Part shown: positions 59,382-64,000 of the stretch, piece by piece
Layout: the number at the start of each line of letters is the position of its first letter
Numbering within the stretch: the stretch's first letter is position 1
Assembly (NCBI GenBank): GCA_973895155.1
Contig: OZ316897.1
Span: 13,888,001-13,952,000 of the forward strand
Source: Marsupella aquatica
Lineage: Eukaryota > Marchantiophyta
DNA: 64,000 bases
Reading direction: 5' to 3'
The notes under the pieces: model-generated
Told to the model about the DNA's origin: nothing
The model's input: the letters and a program-made list of their open reading frames with translations, nothing else
The model's database searches: none
Program-made: the position numbers and the translations under genes

Positions 59382-62359
59382 TTATTGCACCGGTCTCCAC
59401 ACAGTTCTACCGCGGTTAACTTCTTTCCCCACTTCGCTTGTTTTGATCAAATGTATGAACTGTCGGGCAGTGCTACTTTCTGATTCCTCTGCCTCAGCAA
59501 ACGACTCGACGGGTTGCCCTGGACTGGCCTCTTGACGATACTCCAACGTTATCTTACTGACCTCGTACGCACTCTTCACGTCCTCAGGTATGCTCTGTTA
59601 TATAATCCAGGCAAAACAAAGCCAAAGAACTGCGTTAGCACTCTAAAGATGATCAAATCTACCACATCTGAAGGCAGTTCCACGTAGGAAGATTGTCTCA
59701 CGGGCCTGACTGATTCGCCAGGATACATTATTCGCTACGCCTGTCGTCTTGGTGGATTGCCAGTGCAAATCATATCCAAGATTTACAATTGGATCACGAA
59801 GGTGTAAATGGGTTACTTACTCATTGTTCACTAAATCCCTCAATGGCCACAAGTCCAAAAGGGCACGGGTGTTTCATTGTCTAGCTGCTTAGAAAGTAGT
59901 GATTGGATATGTGATATAATTTCTAGTGGCATCATCTCTAGAATGTCAAGAACAGGGAAGGCAACAAACACTTGATCACCTCTAGCATCCAGCTCATGTA
60001 TCGGATGTTATTTACATGCTGATTCATGTCCGTGTCTTTGTTGGCGCAGGCCTGCGAGGAGATCAATGTGCTTGTACTTGTCAGCAGATGCCATTAAACA
60101 AAAGTTTCAGAAAGACCAGGAGAAGTTCAAGTGATATTGAGCTTATACGATTGACTGGAAAGACTGTCAATAACAACTGAAATAGGAGAGAGTTGAGTTA
60201 CTCACTGTCAGCCCAGATCTCTTGTATGTGGCATCATCCCCCAGCTTCGTAATTTTCTTCGTGCTAACTTCGCGTCGGTCTTCCGACAAGGCCCACCTGT
60301 ATTCGAACGAACAAGTGCGTATCTTAGATCGTCAACCCAATCACGCAAAACCCTGTCATAACCCGTTTGTCCATTCTAAGTTCCAATGGAGTGATGGCCA
60401 GAATTTCTAGAATCGTGGATGACTGAAGATTACGATCCACACTTACCTTGGAGGACGTCTCATGTGAGGTTCAAGCTCAGCCGAGTTCTCCTCCGTAAGC
60501 TTGGCAAGTCGACGAGTTCGGCTATTCATAAGAACCCAGGTGCTGGAAGTCACACATATGGGAACAACCCCACAAGCTCTAGTCAGTACTCATAATCCGA
60601 TCCTCCGCTGAAAAACAAAATCGCTACATGCAGTTGGTAAGCAACTCACATTACATCTCAAAGGCTTCACGAATTTACTTCAGCTCAAGTTCCGCTTGCG
60701 TCAAAAACGAAATACGCGCCGTAGGAAGTCATGCAAGCACAACCAATCCACCATCACGAACATACCTAGTTGCAAACGCAATCCTTTGACCAGTCTTTAC
60801 ATTTTTGACTACCCAATCTCTGCGAACAGCATTCTTCCCCTCCCGCTGGAACCACGTGTCAACTTCAAGCAGATCCCGCCTGCCCAGAAAGAAAGAAAGA
60901 AATGCAAAGAACGGGGGGTTGTCAAGAAAAGTTTTTGAAAAGAAGTCCGTCACCACAACAAAACTCAAGGCCCCTCTCAGTATCCGTCCTTCATTATTTC
61001 CTTCCCACAGCTTTCAATTCAAGGACCCACAACCATTTCGGTTGCCCTTACAGGAGTTATAGCAATGTGGATTCCAAACGCACGCTTACCGATACAAAAC
61101 TTCCCCAACCCAAAATAGACTGAAATCCCAAGCTACCCGACAGAAAAACAAAGAACTTGGTACGAACATCTCGGCCCAGTCAATGAAGGTGACCGACCAA
61201 ATAACAAAGCCCAGATTATGTAGAGGCTGTACTATAATAACACGTGTCAATTACCAGGCTGGGTACTGGTCCACTTCAATGTGCATCCGTGTAACGACAG
61301 TGATATTGCCATCCAAATTCTTTCCCGGGATGAAAGCGTAGTCTATTGCGAGGACATGGTTGGTTGCAGCCTCCTGCAACGTAAAGCAAACACCAACAGT
61401 TCAGCGTCGGTAGTCAGCATCACAACGGCCCTTTCAAGAGTTTGAAAATTTATCCAATCTCACTTGAACGTGACATATGCATAACAGTTCTTTCACCAAG
61501 TCCTCACTAAATTGACCAAGAAATTCGGGAAAGTCATCTTCAATGGATATGAACGGCTCCGGCTTGTGAAACGGCAATGCAAGGGATGTCGTGTCCTGAT
61601 GCAATTCGACAACAACGTTCCAAGATTCCCCTCGCATGCATTGAAGACAGTTGGGGGATGAACAGCCTTGCGATAGCTGAATCCGTCATATGAATTTGAG
61701 GCCTCCGTAAACGAGATGGGAATATCAATACGAAAATAGGCATGTAGGGAGGTATTTCCCAAGATCTCCAGACACATGCAACAATTCAACATTTTCCTGG
61801 AGTTTTGGATGGCTGGCCTTGCAGAATTCCGACATACCTGTAGCAGAGACGAGAGAGTCTCAAGTGAGACTGTCCCGCGATGACCAGCCTCAGAAAACCT
61901 AATGACGAAACGTTCCCTGAACAAAGAGCCTCCCTCAAGAATGCAGCCGAAACCGATGTAATCCCTAGAATACAATTGAAGATCCACTGAGCGATCTGTG
62001 GTCAAAATGGCTGATCCATTTTCTGTCGCAGCGGCAGGTTTTCCCACAACCGTACTGAGGCTGCTTTCTTGCACTGCTGCCCGGCAGTAGCCGGTTGTGC
62101 TTCTCTCGATCCCTTCGCTCCTCACATGGCTGCCACTTCTCCCGCCCACAGCTGCTGCACTGGAGAAATCGCTAGCGGCATCTTTGGCTGTCCTCAACTT
62201 CGGGGAAGAAGAATTACCAACGCAGGCTCTTGGCATCGCCACTTGGGACGCTCCATGAGGTACGGTGGTGGCGGCCTTAGAAGGCCGAAAGGGAGATGGC
62301 AGAGGTATACCACTCCGGCATTGGGCAATCGCCGGGCAAGCAGCAGTGCGCATTTGCAT
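59382..62359 (-). CDS. FAT: Plastid acyl-ACP thioesterase (FATA/FATB family)
   Basis: Seven exons on the minus strand: 61838-62359, 61255-61373, 60766-60879, 60447-60542, 60206-60296, 59980-60051 and 59382-59594. All GT-AG junctions keep frame and give 408 aa. Residues 1 to about 110 are rich in Ser, Ala and Arg, as a chloroplast transit peptide. The first hotdog fold runs from LEGGSLFRERFVIRF (141) through MHIEVDQYPAW, LLEVDTWFQREGKNAVRRDW and STWVLMNSRTRRL. The second has TDMNQHVNNIRYMSWMLES and ends EVNRGRTVWRP. The enzyme releases fatty acids from acyl-ACP in the stroma for export. Asp322, Asn324, His326 and Glu360 fit the catalytic set, but Ala361 replaces the usual Cys. Features of FATA and FATB are mixed, so the subtype is open. 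A start further upstream is possible. Confidence 0.9.
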
Positions 62360-64000
62360 TTTGCCGGATTAGATCGATTTCTTTCCCGCGCCTTCTCTCC
62401 CCCTGCCTCTAACCCCCAAGCAAGTGATCTACAGGAAAGCAGCACACCGAGAATCACTACTACGATATCACAACCACCTCTAGGGTACCGGAGGACTAGC
62501 TCCTCAAACATAGGGGCCCTGCAAACAGCAACAACAGCCCCAAGAATTTGGTAAAACCCCGGACCCGAACCCAAAAACCTCAATCTCTCGGCCTCACAGC
62601 TGTTGGGTGGCGTGGGTTTGCCTGAAGCAAGATTCACTCGCTCTAAAGCACGAACCAACCCAACCGATCAATCAACAACAAACGATTCCACCGACAAGCT
62701 AAAAACCATTCCGCCAGCAGACAGCAAGACACCCTCACCCACGCCAAGCTAAGCCAAGCCAAGGAATGCAATGAAAGAAATCCACCCTGCTTGATTGTTC
62801 TGGCTACCATACAGTGCAGTGCCGAGCAGCAGAGCAGCAGTGGTGGCGCCGGTAAGCAAGCAGGCAGATTTTAGAACTGTACAAGAAGCGGAACAGGGGA
62901 TCGAAAAAATCGAGATAGGCTGGAAGCCTTCTCGTAGTTGATCTGCCTGATTATTGGACTCGGCCTGTATAAAGGAAGGTAAGGCAAGGCGAGGGCAGGC
63001 AGGCAATCGCTTTCGCTGCAGCAGAAGCAGACGCTGACTGATGAGCGGCCAAGCTCCGCAGCAGAGGAGCCCACCACTAGGAGACCAACGAACCCAATAG
63101 GCAAACCAGAGAATCGGGAGGCAACAAGCAATGTCAAGACAGGGCTTGAATTTACTCTGCATATATTATTGGGAAGCAATCAAGACGCCAATGCACCGAT
63201 TGTACCACGCCACGAAGGGCGGTTGAGTCCGACAGGCAAACGACATGCGCGCACGGAGACAAGAGCCCGGCGATTTGGACGAGGAGTTGGAAGGGGATTT
63301 GCGGTCGCAGTCAGCTGCGAAAGGGGGACATCGATGCGGAGAAACCCAAGATTCTGCCAGTCCCCCTCTGCATGGGAGGCAATGCTGAATGCTCCCCCCT
63401 AGGCCCGGACCGACCCAATTTGTGCAACGTGCACGACTAGGAGCGATCGAGCGAGCGAGCGAGCTTGTGAGCCACCCCGTATTTTACAGGAGAGCAGGGC
63501 AGAGGAATGTGCTCGTCCGGTTCCTAATTACAGCGGTACTTCGACACGTTTGACTCGTGTGTAATGCGTACCCAGCGGTGGTTCCTCATCTTGTGACGTT
63601 TGTTTCCCTCTGTGCGTGTGCTCCACTACAGAAGTACAGAGAGCTCATGCATTATTCGAGCCAACTCGCATGTACCAGACCTTAATTTACCAGCCCTCAC
63701 CGTCACCCCTGTCGCGAAATAATTGGCAAATATAGATCGCGTTTGACAGGAGTGTATGCCCTTAGTTTACCTGCCATCAAGATTGCAAAATGATCAGGAC
63801 AAAGTAGATGAGGGCCTCTCAAAGTTATCCCCTAACCAATGTGTTATGAGTTTGTTTGTTTTTAACCTATCACCCTTATGGGGTAAGTATTTTGATAATC
63901 CATAGTCATTTTGCTCTACGTAAGAGAGTTTTAAGCCTGAGCCATAATTGAATCATAGCTGTGTTTTGACACTCCCTATTGCATTTGATAGGTGTAGTAT
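62360..64000. other. Upstream of the thioesterase; no gene supported
   Basis: The GC-rich part (to about 63480) probably includes promoter and 5' untranslated sequence of the thioesterase. Minus frame 62749-63162 (137 codons) contains a hydrophobic stretch but has no recognised domain. A GAGC tetranucleotide run lies near 63442-63462. The last 500 bases are AT-rich and show nothing. Confidence 0.4.

Noticed and set aside
62749-63162. 137-codon minus frame with a hydrophobic segment
   Set aside because: It overlaps a second frame, has no known domain and lies where the thioesterase promoter or leader is expected.

Overview
The window looks like nuclear DNA of a green plant, most likely a streptophyte outside the flowering plants (a charophyte alga or an early land plant). 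The reasons are a plastid-type acyl-ACP thioesterase with a transit-peptide-like leader, a plant-type MBF1, a CDC7 kinase with the DFN motif that I recall as typical of plant CDC7, a tRNA-Pro that differs from my recollection of the land-plant gene by one compensated stem pair, GT-AG introns, and plant-style LINE remnants with zf-RVT domains. The lineage assignment is inference.

Gene density is low. I can support five intact genes: a 69-aa conserved-looking small protein (about 23.8-24.8 kb, +, two exons), tRNA-Pro(AGG) (30.6 kb, +), MBF1 (33.3-33.8 kb, -, one exon), a CDC7-like DNA-replication kinase (43.5-49.6 kb, -, about 14 exons) and an acyl-ACP thioesterase FATA/FATB (59.4-62.4 kb, -, seven exons). 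A sixth locus (36.3-38.5 kb, +) is a four-exon Crypton/DUF3504-type tyrosine recombinase broken by two in-frame stops and a one-base frameshift.

Layout: 1-23 kb is intergenic, with several small inverted-repeat elements (1.6-2.1, 5.1-5.2, 7.1-7.5 kb), a 750-bp foldback element (11.0-11.8 kb), a SINE candidate at 3.1 kb and local tandem duplications. 23-36 kb has the small gene, the tRNA and MBF1 among many minisatellites with 75-120 bp units. 36-43 kb has the recombinase pseudogene followed by a strongly AT-rich tract with more tandem arrays. 43-51 kb is the CDC7 gene and its upstream region. 51-56 kb holds duplicated, folded sequence and a pile-up of 5'-truncated LINE remnants on the minus strand. 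57-64 kb has dispersed and tandem repeats and the thioesterase gene.

The genes do not form a pathway: they are unrelated housekeeping functions (replication initiation, plastid fatty-acid export, transcriptional co-activation, translation) set in repeat-rich DNA. The points most worth checking are the Crypton-like recombinase in a plant genome, the HRD-to-HLD change and in-frame 55-residue duplication in CDC7, the thioesterase with Ala at the formerly proposed catalytic Cys, and the foldback and MITE families.
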